From TH5896 sp049578985 (lineage in GTDB: Archaea > Thermoproteota > Nitrososphaeria > Nitrososphaerales > Nitrososphaeraceae): a DNA stretch of 22,523 bases. Of the stretch, positions 1 to 7,901 are shown in pieces (position 1 is the first letter of the stretch; the number at the start of each line of letters is the position of its first letter). The DNA is taken from contig JBAUMZ010000048.1 of the NCBI GenBank assembly GCA_049578985.1, positions 1 through 22,523 of the forward strand, written 5' to 3'. A program made the position numbers and the translations under genes. The notes beneath the pieces were generated by a model. The model was not told the DNA's origin. It did not search any database and saw only the letters and a program-made list of their open reading frames with translations.

Positions 1-327
1 TGTTCTTTCATGTATCAAATTCATAACTTCTTTAGCCATCCATCCTGATTGATTTTCTGATAACTCTCTTCTTATCATACCAGATGTTTCTTCTGACATT
101 TCTGGAGGCCTACCACTTCTATGCTTACTCTTTAATCCTTCCAAACCACCATTATCAAATCTCTTGAGCCATTTGTACGCCCACCATCTAGATCTATAGA
201 ATTCCTTTTCAGCTACGCTGGATGCTTCTTTCTTTTCTCCTCTAACACACCTTACTAGCAGAATTCTTTCCCTCAGGTCAGCGTCTTTTTCATTTCTATA
301 GGCTTTGTTCAAAACTGCAGTCGACAT
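1..327 (-). CDS. IS630-family transposase, N-terminal part (runs off the window)
   Basis: The reverse strand reads from an ATG at 327 through 109 codons to the window edge without a stop. The peptide starts MSTAVLNKAYRNEKDADLRE and holds a helix-turn-helix type DNA-binding region (RWWAYKWLKRFDNGGLEGLK near residues 48-67) followed by the linker HRSGRPPEMSEE. This order, a winged helix-turn-helix with a GLEGL and GRPP motif, is characteristic of IS630/Tc1-type transposases. The catalytic DDE domain should lie beyond the left edge and cannot be seen, so whether the copy is intact is unknown. No terminal inverted repeat could be defined because only one end is present. Family assignment rests on motif recognition and not on a search. 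Confidence 0.85.
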   Translation of the reverse strand, partial: MSTAVLNKAYRNEKDADLRERILLVRCVRGEKKEASSVAEKEFYRSRWWAYKWLKRFDNGGLEGLKSKHRSGRPPEMSEETSGMIRRELSENQSGWMAKEVMNLIHERT

Positions 328-554
328 CAAAGCGAATACAGAGTCTATTCATAACAGAAGCTAAATTTGTATTGACCAATATCCTTAGACAGTTGTATCA
401 AATTATGTTAGGCAGTCTAATAATCTCCCAATCCCCAAAATATTTTAATGAATGTGTCTAGGTTCAAAAATCTCTAAAATCCCATTCAATTCTTCGATAT
501 ATGTATTCAGAAAGTCTAAACTGGAACAACCCTATCAAAGTGATGTGGATGAAT

Positions 555-899
555 TTAATGAACCCTTATTGCGTATAGACAAATGGTCTTGACTCTATCT
601 CTGATGAGGGAACGAATAAAAATTGATTTACTCATTCTTCTTTGTTCGTATTCGTATTCTTCTTTCGACCTGATCATATGCTTCTTGTGTAAGAAATCAA
701 TAAATTTATCATTTGTTTCTAATTTATCTATTAGCAGTAGCAGGATTATGTGAATAAAATCCTTTGATTTATGGTTTAATCCGCATTGTGTATTTTCTTT
801 TTGATACTGTTGGTATATTCTCAAGATCCCTCCTGGCAGCAGAATTCCCAGTCCATGATTATCATTTGTTGCCATATCATTTTTATTCAAGCATAACAT
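555..899 (-). CDS. Possible small hypothetical protein
   Basis: Reverse-strand frame of 114 residues with ATG starts at 899 and 875. The second start (MATNDNHGLGILLPGG) leaves more room for the promoter of the divergent gene at 911. Codon use looks coding (many GAA, AAA and GAT codons), and the C-terminal half is rich in charged helix (EEYEYEQRRM). I do not recognise a family. No clear TATA box is seen in front of either start. The candidate TATA box of the divergent PsbP-like gene (881-887) would fall inside or beside this frame. It lies between an IS630 copy and an unrelated gene, so it could also be a decayed remnant. Existence as a gene is uncertain. Confidence 0.4.
   Translation of the reverse strand: MLCLNKNDMATNDNHGLGILLPGGILRIYQQYQKENTQCGLNHKSKDFIHIILLLLIDKLETNDKFIDFLHKKHMIRSKEEYEYEQRRMSKSIFIRSLIRDRVKTICLYAIRVH
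881..887 (+). promoter_or_regulatory. Candidate TATA box of the PsbP-like gene
   Basis: TTTTATT centred about 27 bases before the ATG at 911. That spacing is expected for archaeal leaderless transcription and supports the start at 911 over the upstream in-frame codon at 764. Confidence 0.4.
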
Positions 900-910
900 T
901 GTTCATCAGT

Positions 911-2335
911 ATGCACCAAAAACATTGCCAGACTCTCGTGTGGACACCCCTAACTGTTTCAATAACCTTATTATTGACTTTTAGTGCGTTATCACTATTA
1001 ACAGAATTTCCCTACGGGCAACAAATCAAAGCACAGAGCTATTTACCAGTTTCGTCCTTTAATTTTCCTTTAGATAATTTGAGTACAGTAATCGATGACA
1101 CTACCAATGAGTCGCAGCTGCCTGATTATATGTTTGATTCGGAAAATGAATCCTTCATTACATATTCAAATCCAATTTATGGATTTGATATGGAATATCC
1201 ATCGGATTGGAGCTTCACAGAATCGGAGATACCCCCAGACGCCACAGCTTATTCTGTCGTTAATTTTGTTCCACCTATCTCAGCCGATCCTAATTTGGGA
1301 ACCAATTTACTGGTAGGAATAGAAAATTTTGAAGTCGGACAGACACCATCTCTTGACCAATATGCTCGAAGTTCAATAAATGCCTACAAAAATAGTTACG
1401 CGAATTTCAGTCTCGATTCCGTTCGAACAAATTCTACTATGTCGGGTATGCCAGCCTATGAGATAGTGTTCACTGACGATTCAGCTGGTGTCACAAGAAA
1501 GTCGATTGATAGAGGGTTCATTGACGAAGCTAACAATAGAGCATTTTACTTAATATTCAGTGCGGATAATTCAAGGTATGATCAATTTCTTCCAATTATT
1601 CAAGAAGTCTTTAATTCTTTCGACTTGATAGGCTCATCGTCTCTTGAAGAGGATGCAGGGGGGGAAGCAGCAAATGATTCATTTTTCGGTTTCCAAGACG
1701 ATGATTCTTCATTAGATAACTTCTTTTCATCTGGGCAAGAACCTTCAGGAATGGAAAGAATGGGAGGTCCTCAGGTATCCGAGCAATTCATGAACAGTTT
1801 TGCAGATGGCATATTCAACGGATCATCGACATTTGGTGCAGCCGGAACGAGCATGGTGAATAGTATTAAAGTCTCGGGAATAACGATCGAAGATAAAACC
1901 AATTATTCCACAAGTAACTTTAGTAGTCTTGATGACGAAGAAGATACTCATTTGACTGTGAGTTTGACTTCCTCAGATAACAACAGCAATAGTTCAATTT
2001 CAGTCATAGCCATTAGAATTCCATTTAACATACAGAATATGCTATCACTAGCCTCCTTGAGTGAAGGGAACACCATTGGTAATATTGGACAAGGACCAAA
2101 TCCGTTTGAAAATCAACAATTATTCCAAGATTTCAATCCCTTTGAGTTACTTTCGAACCTACAAATTGGGAGCACAAGCTTAGTCAATCCAGATTGGTCA
2201 ATAACTCAGTCATTAACTATGAGTCTAGTAGGGGGAGGAGCACGCGGAGGAGTAACCAATAACTCACTTGCTCAGATAGAAAAAGATACTTTGGATTTAG
2301 TATTCGTATCAGTGATTCCATATACAGGAGACTAG
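911..2335 (+). CDS. Exported PsbP-like domain protein
   Basis: A 474-residue protein starting at the ATG at 911. The open frame extends upstream to 764, but that part lacks signal-peptide logic and overlaps the divergent ORF. Residues about 1-42 form a signal peptide (basic start, then LTVSITLLLTFSALSLL). Residues about 82-238 match the PsbP/MOG1-like fold: they open with SNPIYGFDMEYPSDW, contain a middle region ending MSGMPAYEIVFTDD, and close with a VFNSFDLIG-type helix. An acidic, Ser/Gly-rich linker follows, then a C-terminal region of about 180 residues, partly beta-rich, that I do not recognise. Such exported PsbP-like proteins are common in Nitrososphaerales; their role is unknown and is not photosynthetic. 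The protein probably sits outside the membrane. It is a single gene, convergent with the glycosyltransferase at 2626. Confidence 0.9.
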   Translation: MHQKHCQTLVWTPLTVSITLLLTFSALSLLTEFPYGQQIKAQSYLPVSSFNFPLDNLSTVIDDTTNESQLPDYMFDSENESFITYSNPIYGFDMEYPSDWSFTESEIPPDATAYSVVNFVPPISADPNLGTNLLVGIENFEVGQTPSLDQYARSSINAYKNSYANFSLDSVRTNSTMSGMPAYEIVFTDDSAGVTRKSIDRGFIDEANNRAFYLIFSADNSRYDQFLPIIQEVFNSFDLIGSSSLEEDAGGEAANDSFFGFQDDDSSLDNFFSSGQEPSGMERMGGPQVSEQFMNSFADGIFNGSSTFGAAGTSMVNSIKVSGITIEDKTNYSTSNFSSLDDEEDTHLTVSLTSSDNNSNSSISVIAIRIPFNIQNMLSLASLSEGNTIGNIGQGPNPFENQQLFQDFNPFELLSNLQIGSTSLVNPDWSITQSLTMSLVGGGARGGVTNNSLAQIEKDTLDLVFVSVIPYTGD

Positions 2336-2452
2336 AATCGATAATATCTCCGCCCTGTTCAGAAATCCTATCTCTACCATCTCTCGAGATGTGATTAATT
2401 CGTTGTGAAATTGGGATATGAAGTCTGATACTACCAATCAATAATATCTTCA

Positions 2453-2473
2453 ACTACCAGCATATATGGTAGT
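2453..2473. repeat. Perfect 7-bp stem-loop between convergent genes
   Basis: ACTACCA (2453-2459) and TGGTAGT (2467-2473) pair perfectly around the loop GCATATA. It lies in the 290-base gap between the convergent PsbP-like gene and the glycosyltransferase gene. It could act as a bidirectional 3'-end structure, but no strong T-run follows. Confidence 0.45.
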
Positions 2474-2625
2474 AATTCACTAATCACCAATTTATTCTCA
2501 TGACTAAATATCATATCATCCTTATTAACAATCATCTTCAATTACAATATCAGTCTTTCCAATATTCAATAGAATTCAAATGAAGATAAATTACAGGTCA
2601 ATATGATTTTCTTTCTAGAATTGTT

Positions 2626-3798
2626 TCAAACTGCCCTATATGCATCAAAAATATTCTGTTCATAGCTCTCCCATAAAAGATTCTCTTTTGCAAACTGATA
2701 CACATCCAATCGCTTTTCATAAATTTTTTCCATATTATCTCTGCAATCTCGAAGCTGTGATATCATATCTCCATAGTCTTCAAATGTCATACAGTAATCC
2801 CCAAGGATATTTTTTATTGGAACAAGCGAGGAAGTACATAGAACTACGAGACCTGCATGGGCATATTCATATGCCTTGTTGGGACTGATATATTTATGAG
2901 ACCAATGTTTTCTGAAAGGCACTATTCCGACAGAACTATTTTGCATTTCCTGGTACATCATATGTCGAGGTAGATAGCCTTTATACACCACTCTGGAAGT
3001 CGAAGGACCAGACGGAGACGTAGCGTTATTTGATGGTTCTTCAACCCCTATCATCGTTAAAGTTCCAACATCATCGTATCGATTGAATATGTCTACAAAC
3101 CCTTCCATATTCCGATGAGCTATTTTGGTATTATTTTTTGACTCAATGCCCGCATAGACTGAAATTAACTCTCTATGAAACTTTGGAGGTTGGATATCAT
3201 TTATTTCGTTTTTCATAGGAAAGTTAGGGGTGATGAATACTTTGCTATTGCTTCCCAACTCTCGGAGTTCCGTTGCAATATTTTCAGAAACGGTTATTGT
3301 AGGGGTTGATGAAACTATTTGCTTTTCCCATCTTAATCCCAATTTCAAAAATCTGTAATTCAATAATCTTAGTATTGTTTTTTGTAATATCCTTCTATGA
3401 TTATCATTATTCCTACTAGATTGTTCTAAGCTTGAGTTGTATGATTCGATTTGCCTTCTAACGTATGATGGCCAATACTCATGATCATCATATACAAAAG
3501 GGATATCAATTTCTGATACCATCTTTGCAGAAAAGATATTATGAGCATGAACTATATCTGGCCTAGCCTCACGTACTATTTTCTTGAGCTGCTTTTTTAC
3601 ACAATACCAATAATACGGAAAAGCGCGTCGTGCTCTTGGTGTCCAACTAATTTCATATATCTTTGAAAAAACGCTACTACTAGTATATGATGGCAAACCT
3701 GCAAAAAATACTTGATAATTACGATTTAGTGCACTAATGGCAGATTTCTCTATTCTCCAATCTGGTAGCGCATAATCAGATAAATGAAGAACTTTCAA
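2626..3798 (-). CDS. Glycosyltransferase, GT4/GT1-type (GT-B fold)
   Basis: A 390-residue protein with a TTG start at 3798, reading MKVLHLSDYALPDWR. The N-terminal half carries PDIVHAHN (residues 80-87), the usual acceptor-domain motif of GT4 enzymes, followed by YDDHEYWPS. The C-terminal half carries a nucleotide-sugar-binding region with SPNKAYEYAHAG at residues 305-316, equivalent to the conserved Glu helix of the family. There is no signal peptide or membrane segment, so the enzyme is probably cytosolic or at the inner membrane face, moving a sugar from an activated donor to a lipid, protein or polysaccharide acceptor. Donor and acceptor cannot be read from sequence. No other sugar-polymer genes are adjacent, which is unusual because such enzymes normally sit in surface-glycan clusters. 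An AT-rich stretch (TTAAAAAAC, about 3822-3830) lies about 28 bases before the TTG and could be its TATA box. Confidence 0.93.
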   Translation of the reverse strand: MKVLHLSDYALPDWRIEKSAISALNRNYQVFFAGLPSYTSSSVFSKIYEISWTPRARRAFPYYWYCVKKQLKKIVREARPDIVHAHNIFSAKMVSEIDIPFVYDDHEYWPSYVRRQIESYNSSLEQSSRNNDNHRRILQKTILRLLNYRFLKLGLRWEKQIVSSTPTITVSENIATELRELGSNSKVFITPNFPMKNEINDIQPPKFHRELISVYAGIESKNNTKIAHRNMEGFVDIFNRYDDVGTLTMIGVEEPSNNATSPSGPSTSRVVYKGYLPRHMMYQEMQNSSVGIVPFRKHWSHKYISPNKAYEYAHAGLVVLCTSSLVPIKNILGDYCMTFEDYGDMISQLRDCRDNMEKIYEKRLDVYQFAKENLLWESYEQNIFDAYRAV

Positions 3799-4436
3799 TG
3801 GTGATGTATATTAAAACTCCGTTTTTTAACATATCGGCAGATTAAAATGACTACAACAATGTTCCCAATGAACAAAATCCATCCATTCGTTTATCCAGCA
3901 CTTTTGATATCCTATTATGAATTCCCTCAAAATTGAGGACGGATTCTTGTTAGAAATTCCATCTATGTATTGTAACCCCTATTATTCTCGTCACAGATAG
4001 AAGTTGATGATAGCAGCAATGTAGTCCGTTGTTGCTACTGCATGCCGATGTTCCACATGTAAGGCTAGCTCTGAAGCGACATTGACATCCTCTTGTTCCT
4101 AGTCCCATCAAGTCGGCTTAAGCTCCAGGTTAGGAATAGGATCACTACGGATTTCCCCAATATAAGAATAGTAGACCATCCAATTACATTTGATGTTCGA
4201 TCATTCGTTCTGTTTCATACTTCTCAAAATTCCATAAAGTATAGGAACAAAAACAATTCCATTATTATAGAGTATACGTCAAGATTAAACAGCTTCAAGA
4301 TGTTCATTCTGACCCATTATGATAGACGTATCACAATGTATGATCTCATCATCAAAATCAAAGAGGATCAGAACATCCATATAATATTCTGAATAATTAC
4401 GCAGCGTTTTTGTTACCTAGTACAAACACACACACA
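3799..4436. other. Gene-poor stretch with one stem-loop
   Basis: About 640 bases without a convincing gene. The longest open frame (4093-4392, plus) starts with TTG, and its first ATG comes late. A stem-loop at 4011-4037 pairs TAGCAGCAA with TTGTTGCTA (nine pairs, one of them G-T) around a nine-base loop. The right end merges into CA-rich and ACAT-repeat DNA that disrupts the CHRD gene. Confidence 0.6.
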
Positions 4437-4818
4437 TTACATACATACATACATACATACACCAGTCATTGGCCCTTCAAGATCATCTGCTGTAATTGTT
4501 CCAGTCTCTGCTACTTCATCTTGAGACGGATCGTAACTAAACAATGTTACCAATACGTCATCATTTTCGCCAAATGGGCCAGTATGGATATGTCCTGCTG
4601 TGACTCCTTGAATTTCTGTAGCATTAACCCTGTAGGACATGGCATTTTCAGCTAACATTTGAAATTGAGCCGTTCCTGATGCTTGTGTTTCTACTGGTGG
4701 GACTTCTTCTCCACCAGTCAGCTCCGCAATAAATGGATCTTCTATGGTCGCAAGAACCGAAGGCAAGTACTGCTGCTCCAATTACTAGGACCGTGGCAAC
4801 GACAAACAGACTAGATTG
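4437..4818 (-). pseudogene. Broken CHRD-domain exported protein
   Basis: The frame 4437-4781 encodes most of a CHRD domain: AELTGGEEVPPVETQASGTA, then AENAMSYRVNATEIQGVTAGHIHTG with the diagnostic GHIH, then DDVLVTLF. It is damaged at both ends. Upstream, a hydrophobic signal-peptide-like segment (FVVATVLVIGAAVLAFGS, about 4806-4753) lies in a different frame, so a one-base-type frameshift separates signal and domain. The CHRD frame is closed directly upstream by TAA, and only a TTG at 4781 could start it. Downstream, the normal ending of the domain (a segment of the type AYVNVHT...GEIRGQ) is missing; after LEGPMTG the frame enters the ACAT repeat and stops. No ATG is left before the signal segment. 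CHRD proteins are exported proteins of poorly known role; this copy is probably dead. Confidence 0.8.
4439..4460. repeat. ACAT microsatellite, about 5.5 units
   Basis: Twenty-two bases of perfect ACAT tandem repeat, directly preceded by a CA-rich run (4425-4436). It forms the breakpoint at the 3' end of the CHRD pseudogene and supplies its last codons and stop. Confidence 0.95.
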
Positions 4819-4940
4819 TTAGCTTAATTCATTCAGGCCCAGCAGATACCAAATGTTTTAGGATAGAAATACACGCGTCGGGAACGCGAAGTTGAATACC
4901 GAGAATAAATAAAAAGAAAAAAAAGACGAGGTCTATAATG

Positions 4941-5129
4941 CTAGACTTCATCCACACTTACGAAGTAACCACTTGAGGTACTATGTGTTAATACTCTCTC
5001 GTGGTTATATGCGTGCTTGATTGCTTCGTCTTCTTCGGAAAATCGCTCTCGTATCCCGCAGGGGAGACAAGTTACCTCATACATATGTGCTCTTAAAATA
5101 CACCTTTCAAAGTTATATTCGAATTCCAT
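4941..5129 (-). CDS. Mini C2H2 zinc-finger protein
   Basis: A 62-residue protein from the ATG at 5129. It has Cys21-x2-Cys24, then 14 residues, then His39-x3-His43 (HAYNH), which is classical C2H2 zinc-finger spacing. An aromatic or hydrophobic residue sits between the pairs (Phe30), and the linker is acidic. One finger makes up nearly the whole protein. Such mini fingers are found in archaea and are thought to bind nucleic acid or protein, but no target can be named. It is divergent from the exported protein at 5154 with only 24 bases between the start codons, so the two promoters must overlap the coding starts and could influence each other. Cys10 is an extra cysteine outside the motif. Confidence 0.65.
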   Translation of the reverse strand: MEFEYNFERCILRAHMYEVTCLPCGIRERFSEEDEAIKHAYNHERVLTHSTSSGYFVSVDEV

Positions 5130-5153
5130 GTATTTAAGTCCTACGTCGAGTCT

Positions 5154-5681
5154 ATGAAGCGAGTTAAAAAAATAAAAAGAATTTTAGATTATTGCAAATA
5201 TAAATTAGGTACACGTAAATTACAAAATGGTCGAATAATGATTGCCTTTTCGCTCAATGTTGTAATAGTCACAACTCTTGTCTCAAGTTTATTTTGTGCA
5301 CCATTTCTCCAAGCTTCTTATTCGCAAACCACGTCAAACGGAGATGTTCAGCTTTGGACCGACTCAGATCATGACTTGAACATAAGGTTTGTATATGAGC
5401 CTAAGATCCCTATCGTCGATAAGCCAACTCAACTCAAGTTTACCGTACAGAGAATTAGCACAGGCGAATATTTGAAGGATCTTGAGGCTAATATCCTAGT
5501 AACTGACAATGTCAGTGGACTGTTCAGAAATTTCAGGTTCAATAATGTAAGCGCCCCAGATGGACAATTCGCCGTAGAATATTTATTCCCTGATACCGGG
5601 CTGTTTGAAATCATTGCACGAATAAGCTCGCCAGAGGTTCGAGCTTTGGCGGCATTTGACGTTGTGGTTCCGAAGGTGTAG
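5154..5681 (+). CDS. Exported Ig-like/YtkA-like protein of unknown function
   Basis: A 175-residue protein. It opens with a very basic stretch (MKRVKKIKRIL), then a hydrophobic segment (NVVIVTTLVSSLFCAPFLQA, about residues 34-53), and continues with SYSQTTSNGDV. The remaining 120 residues look like one beta-sandwich domain: VDKPTQLKFTVQ, then LEANILVTDN, then PDGQFAVEYLFPDTGLFEI. That pattern resembles YtkA/FixH-like and other thaumarchaeal exported domains. An internal ATG at 5238 (MIAFSLNVV) would give a more ordinary signal peptide. The ATG at 5154 has a TATA-like GTATTTAAG (5129-5137) centred 21 bases upstream. Function unknown; possibly a metal-handling or cell-surface protein, which is inference only. 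Confidence 0.8.
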   Translation: MKRVKKIKRILDYCKYKLGTRKLQNGRIMIAFSLNVVIVTTLVSSLFCAPFLQASYSQTTSNGDVQLWTDSDHDLNIRFVYEPKIPIVDKPTQLKFTVQRISTGEYLKDLEANILVTDNVSGLFRNFRFNNVSAPDGQFAVEYLFPDTGLFEIIARISSPEVRALAAFDVVVPKV

Positions 5682-6349
5682 CTGAGGCCAAAGCTTTACT
5701 TACCCCGACCAACTCCACACTGATTTTATATTAGTTTGTGTTATCTTTCCCATATGCTCTTGATCTATAACTTCATCTGGTGTTATCTCCCCTTTGACCC
5801 TCTCCGAACAATGAATCAAAAGTAAAATCTTTCTGCCGTAGAATGAATTTGTTTCAGAGGATAGGGCCCTGTTTGTCTACCTGAATCGCACTATCCTGTC
5901 AATACAGAAGGGGGGTAGAAATATTTGATATCCCTACTGGATATTGAAAGTACGTCCTACTTTAAAACGTGTTCTCCCAGATAGTTGGGTAATAGCTATG
6001 ATGAATACCCTAAAAAAGGCACAGATCGATCAACTAAATGTGTTACTCGCACTTCTAACAATCTAAAAAAACTTCCAGAAAGTTAGTATCAAACATATTG
6101 AAAAAGGTATACGTGTGAGTAAGCCCAATTAAGCACATTAACAAGTAATGTTGCCTATTATGTAATGTGTTACGTCAGTTTGTCCAAAATTGAATAATTT
6201 CACATGGGGACACCAACCTCAGAAGTAACCAGAAAGAAAATTAGTGAAACACTGAGAATATATTGGAAGTCTAAGACAGCAACAATGAAGGAATCAATTA
6301 TTTAATGAAACATAAGAAGCTAGGCATTGTTAACCTAGTCTCTTCCTAG

Positions 6350-6363
6350 CCGTCCTACCTACC
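6350..6363 (+). repeat. Left arm of a 14-bp inverted repeat
   Basis: CCGTCCTACCTACC is the exact reverse complement of 6953-6966. Similarity does not extend outside or inside the 14 bases, and no flanking target duplication is visible, so it does not look like a standard insertion-sequence end. Confidence 0.8.
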
Positions 6364-6952
6364 TTTATATCAACTGATCCCTAGGCTAATCTACTAAAGT
6401 TCTATAAATAAAACTCCCTTTCCTTTTTAATCATTTTTAATTTACCTTCATGATTTTTTAGGAACATCTAATTTTTAAGAACATCTAATAGTCTAGTAGA
6501 TAGACTGAACAATAGGTTAAGGTACGGTTAGTGTTGCCCGTCCTGCGTTTAGCCTTACGTGGGACAAACCACCTCCCATTGGCAAGAACAATATCTATCA
6601 GGCTCATTCTTACGGCTACTTGCTCTGATTATATCCTCACTTATACTACAGACTTGGCAGCATGGCCTTTCGGAGCGATTTTCGCCCTTTCGGGTTGTCT
6701 GAGATATACCAATATTGTGGATCTACTATTATTATTGTGTCTGGCATCCTTCCTTTTGCTGGAGGGTATTTCTTTACAAAGTTCCTTATGTGTTCTTTAT
6801 GTTTGGGGTTCTTGCATTTCAACTTCTGTCAGGATCCTAAAAACTATTTAACCAACTCAGAACGAGTTAATATGCCCATAATAGAGGGGAATAACCATGT
6901 TCCGGAATGCCTTTTATCATAAACTACTAACTACTTCTAGGTTCCTATGCAT

Positions 6953-7005
6953 GGTAGGTAGGACGGTCACCTTTCTTCGTTCTATCCTTGGCCGTCCTGC
7001 CTGTC
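6953..7005 (+). ncRNA. Candidate stable hairpin, possible non-coding RNA element
   Basis: GGTAGGTAGGACGG (6953-6966) can pair with CCGTCCTGCCTGTC (6992-7005) over 14 consecutive positions, three of them G-U, around a 25-base loop. The wobble pairs work as G-U only in a plus-strand RNA. The same left arm is also a perfect complement of 6350-6363, so two alternative pairings exist. That this is transcribed is inference. Confidence 0.3.
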
Positions 7006-7328
7006 ATCATTGAATACCAAACTGACGACCTATAGGTAGACGGCCGCCTTCTATTGGCACAAAATAAATTGTGGTTGTCTACCTTTGTTTGTCACTATTT
7101 ATAGTAACAAAGTCCTGAGCGCGAAAGTGTTTAAAATATCATTAGTGACATGAGCACCAAGTGCCCAAAATCATATTTCCTTTACAATATTGTGAATCTA
7201 ATTACAATTTACTTTCCATTGACTTCTACATGCTTCATCTTGCCCTGAGGTATCTCGTCAACACTTCCAACAACGATCATGTCATTCCTATCTGACCGCC
7301 ACAGACAAGAGCGTACCTCTTAAGGAAT

Positions 7329-7372
7329 ATTTAGAGATCTGTATTATTGTGTTCGTATTGAGATCTCTAAAT
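7329..7372. repeat. Perfect 12-bp inverted repeat
   Basis: ATTTAGAGATCT (7329-7340) and AGATCTCTAAAT (7361-7372) are exact reverse complements, separated by 20 bases. The element begins 26 bases beyond the stop codon of the small membrane protein on the minus strand. It could shape the 3' end of that transcript or be a protein-binding site. Confidence 0.75.
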
Positions 7373-7397
7373 CATGCTGCTCGGTTCGATTTTGAAT

Positions 7398-7643
7398 TTA
7401 ATATTTTTTAATACTTCTCTCTAATAGCCAATTGTCTGCAGCCACTCCAAGACTTACTCCTCCAATGACCCAAACGGGCATACTTGCCATAATAACTAAA
7501 GACAAAAGGCTCTGTTCTTCAAATCCCAAATTAGGCTGGCTCTCGTGTACAACAAGTGCTATCACGAAAAAAATACCACCAATTACCATAAGTTTAGTAC
7601 CAATCCTAACTTGCTTTTTAATCTCATAACTTTCAAAAGTCAT
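7398..7643 (-). CDS. Small two-helix membrane protein
   Basis: An 81-residue protein from the ATG at 7643. Two hydrophobic segments are clear: about residues 17-33 (TKLMVIGGIFFVIALVV) and about 46-68 (LSLVIMASMPVWVIGGVSLGVAA). A short basic tail (ERSIKKY) ends it. Its start codon overlaps the stop codon of the 45-residue ORF upstream (ATGA), so the two are probably co-transcribed and translationally coupled. No known family is recognised. A perfect inverted repeat lies just after its stop. Confidence 0.75.
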   Translation of the reverse strand: MTFESYEIKKQVRIGTKLMVIGGIFFVIALVVHESQPNLGFEEQSLLSLVIMASMPVWVIGGVSLGVAADNWLLERSIKKY

Positions 7644-7777
7644 TTCTTACGTTCTTGACCAATATCACTAATCCTATCATGAATCTGCTCTGCACTCCCG
7701 ATCTCTGGCATCCTTCGAACCTCTTCGAATGTCTCTTCTACATGAGTATTTTGTTGAGGATTGAAGGGTAATAACAT
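7640..7777 (-). CDS. Small acidic ORF, 45 residues, coupled to the membrane protein
   Basis: Reverse-strand frame from ATG 7777 to TGA 7640-7642, starting MLLPFNPQQNTHVEETFEEV and continuing with charged helix (RRMPEIGSAEQIHDRI). Its TGA overlaps the ATG of the next gene as ATGA. A purine-rich GAGGGAGGGAA lies about 9-19 bases before the ATG and would serve as a ribosome-binding site, and a TATA-like TTAAATATTC lies further upstream (about 7815-7824). The overlap and this spacing favour a real gene in a two-gene operon. No family recognised. Confidence 0.55.
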   Translation of the reverse strand: MLLPFNPQQNTHVEETFEEVRRMPEIGSAEQIHDRISDIGQERKK

Positions 7778-7901
7778 TGTCTCATGTTCCCTCCCTCAAT
7801 TTAGAAACAGTCTGAATATTTAACCTACACTTGACCTTTGTATGGTGTTGTGTCTCCATGAGTTGCATCTCTCAGACAGCGGTACCCGCGATTCCCCCAA
7901 T

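Larger units (their letters stand above)
5682..7397. other. Long non-coding region with inverted repeats
   Basis: About 1.7 kb between convergent genes without a convincing coding region. The open frames at 6531-6851 (GTG start) and 6662-6922 lack coding-like codon use and overlap each other. What stands out is a set of copies of CCGTCCT (6350, 6538 and 6992 plus strand; 6960-6966 minus strand), a 14-bp inverted repeat across about 600 bases, and a perfect 12-bp inverted repeat at 7329-7372. The repeats are listed separately. Confidence 0.7.

Noticed and set aside
764..910. N-terminal extension of the PsbP-like protein to 764
   Set aside because: The part before 911 has no signal-peptide role, overlaps the divergent ORF, and the TATA-like box at 881-887 would lie inside it.
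4093..4392. Open frame of 99 codons on the plus strand
   Set aside because: Starts with TTG, first ATG comes late, no promoter or ribosome-binding site, no recognisable motif.
6531..6922. Two overlapping plus-strand frames with hydrophobic stretches
   Set aside because: Codon use is not gene-like (many T-first codons), the frames overlap, and hydrophobic runs are expected by chance from T-rich DNA.
6350..6966. A 617-base MITE bounded by the 14-bp inverted repeat
   Set aside because: The repeat does not extend, the flanks show no target duplication, and an intramolecular RNA pairing explains it equally well; kept only as a structural finding.
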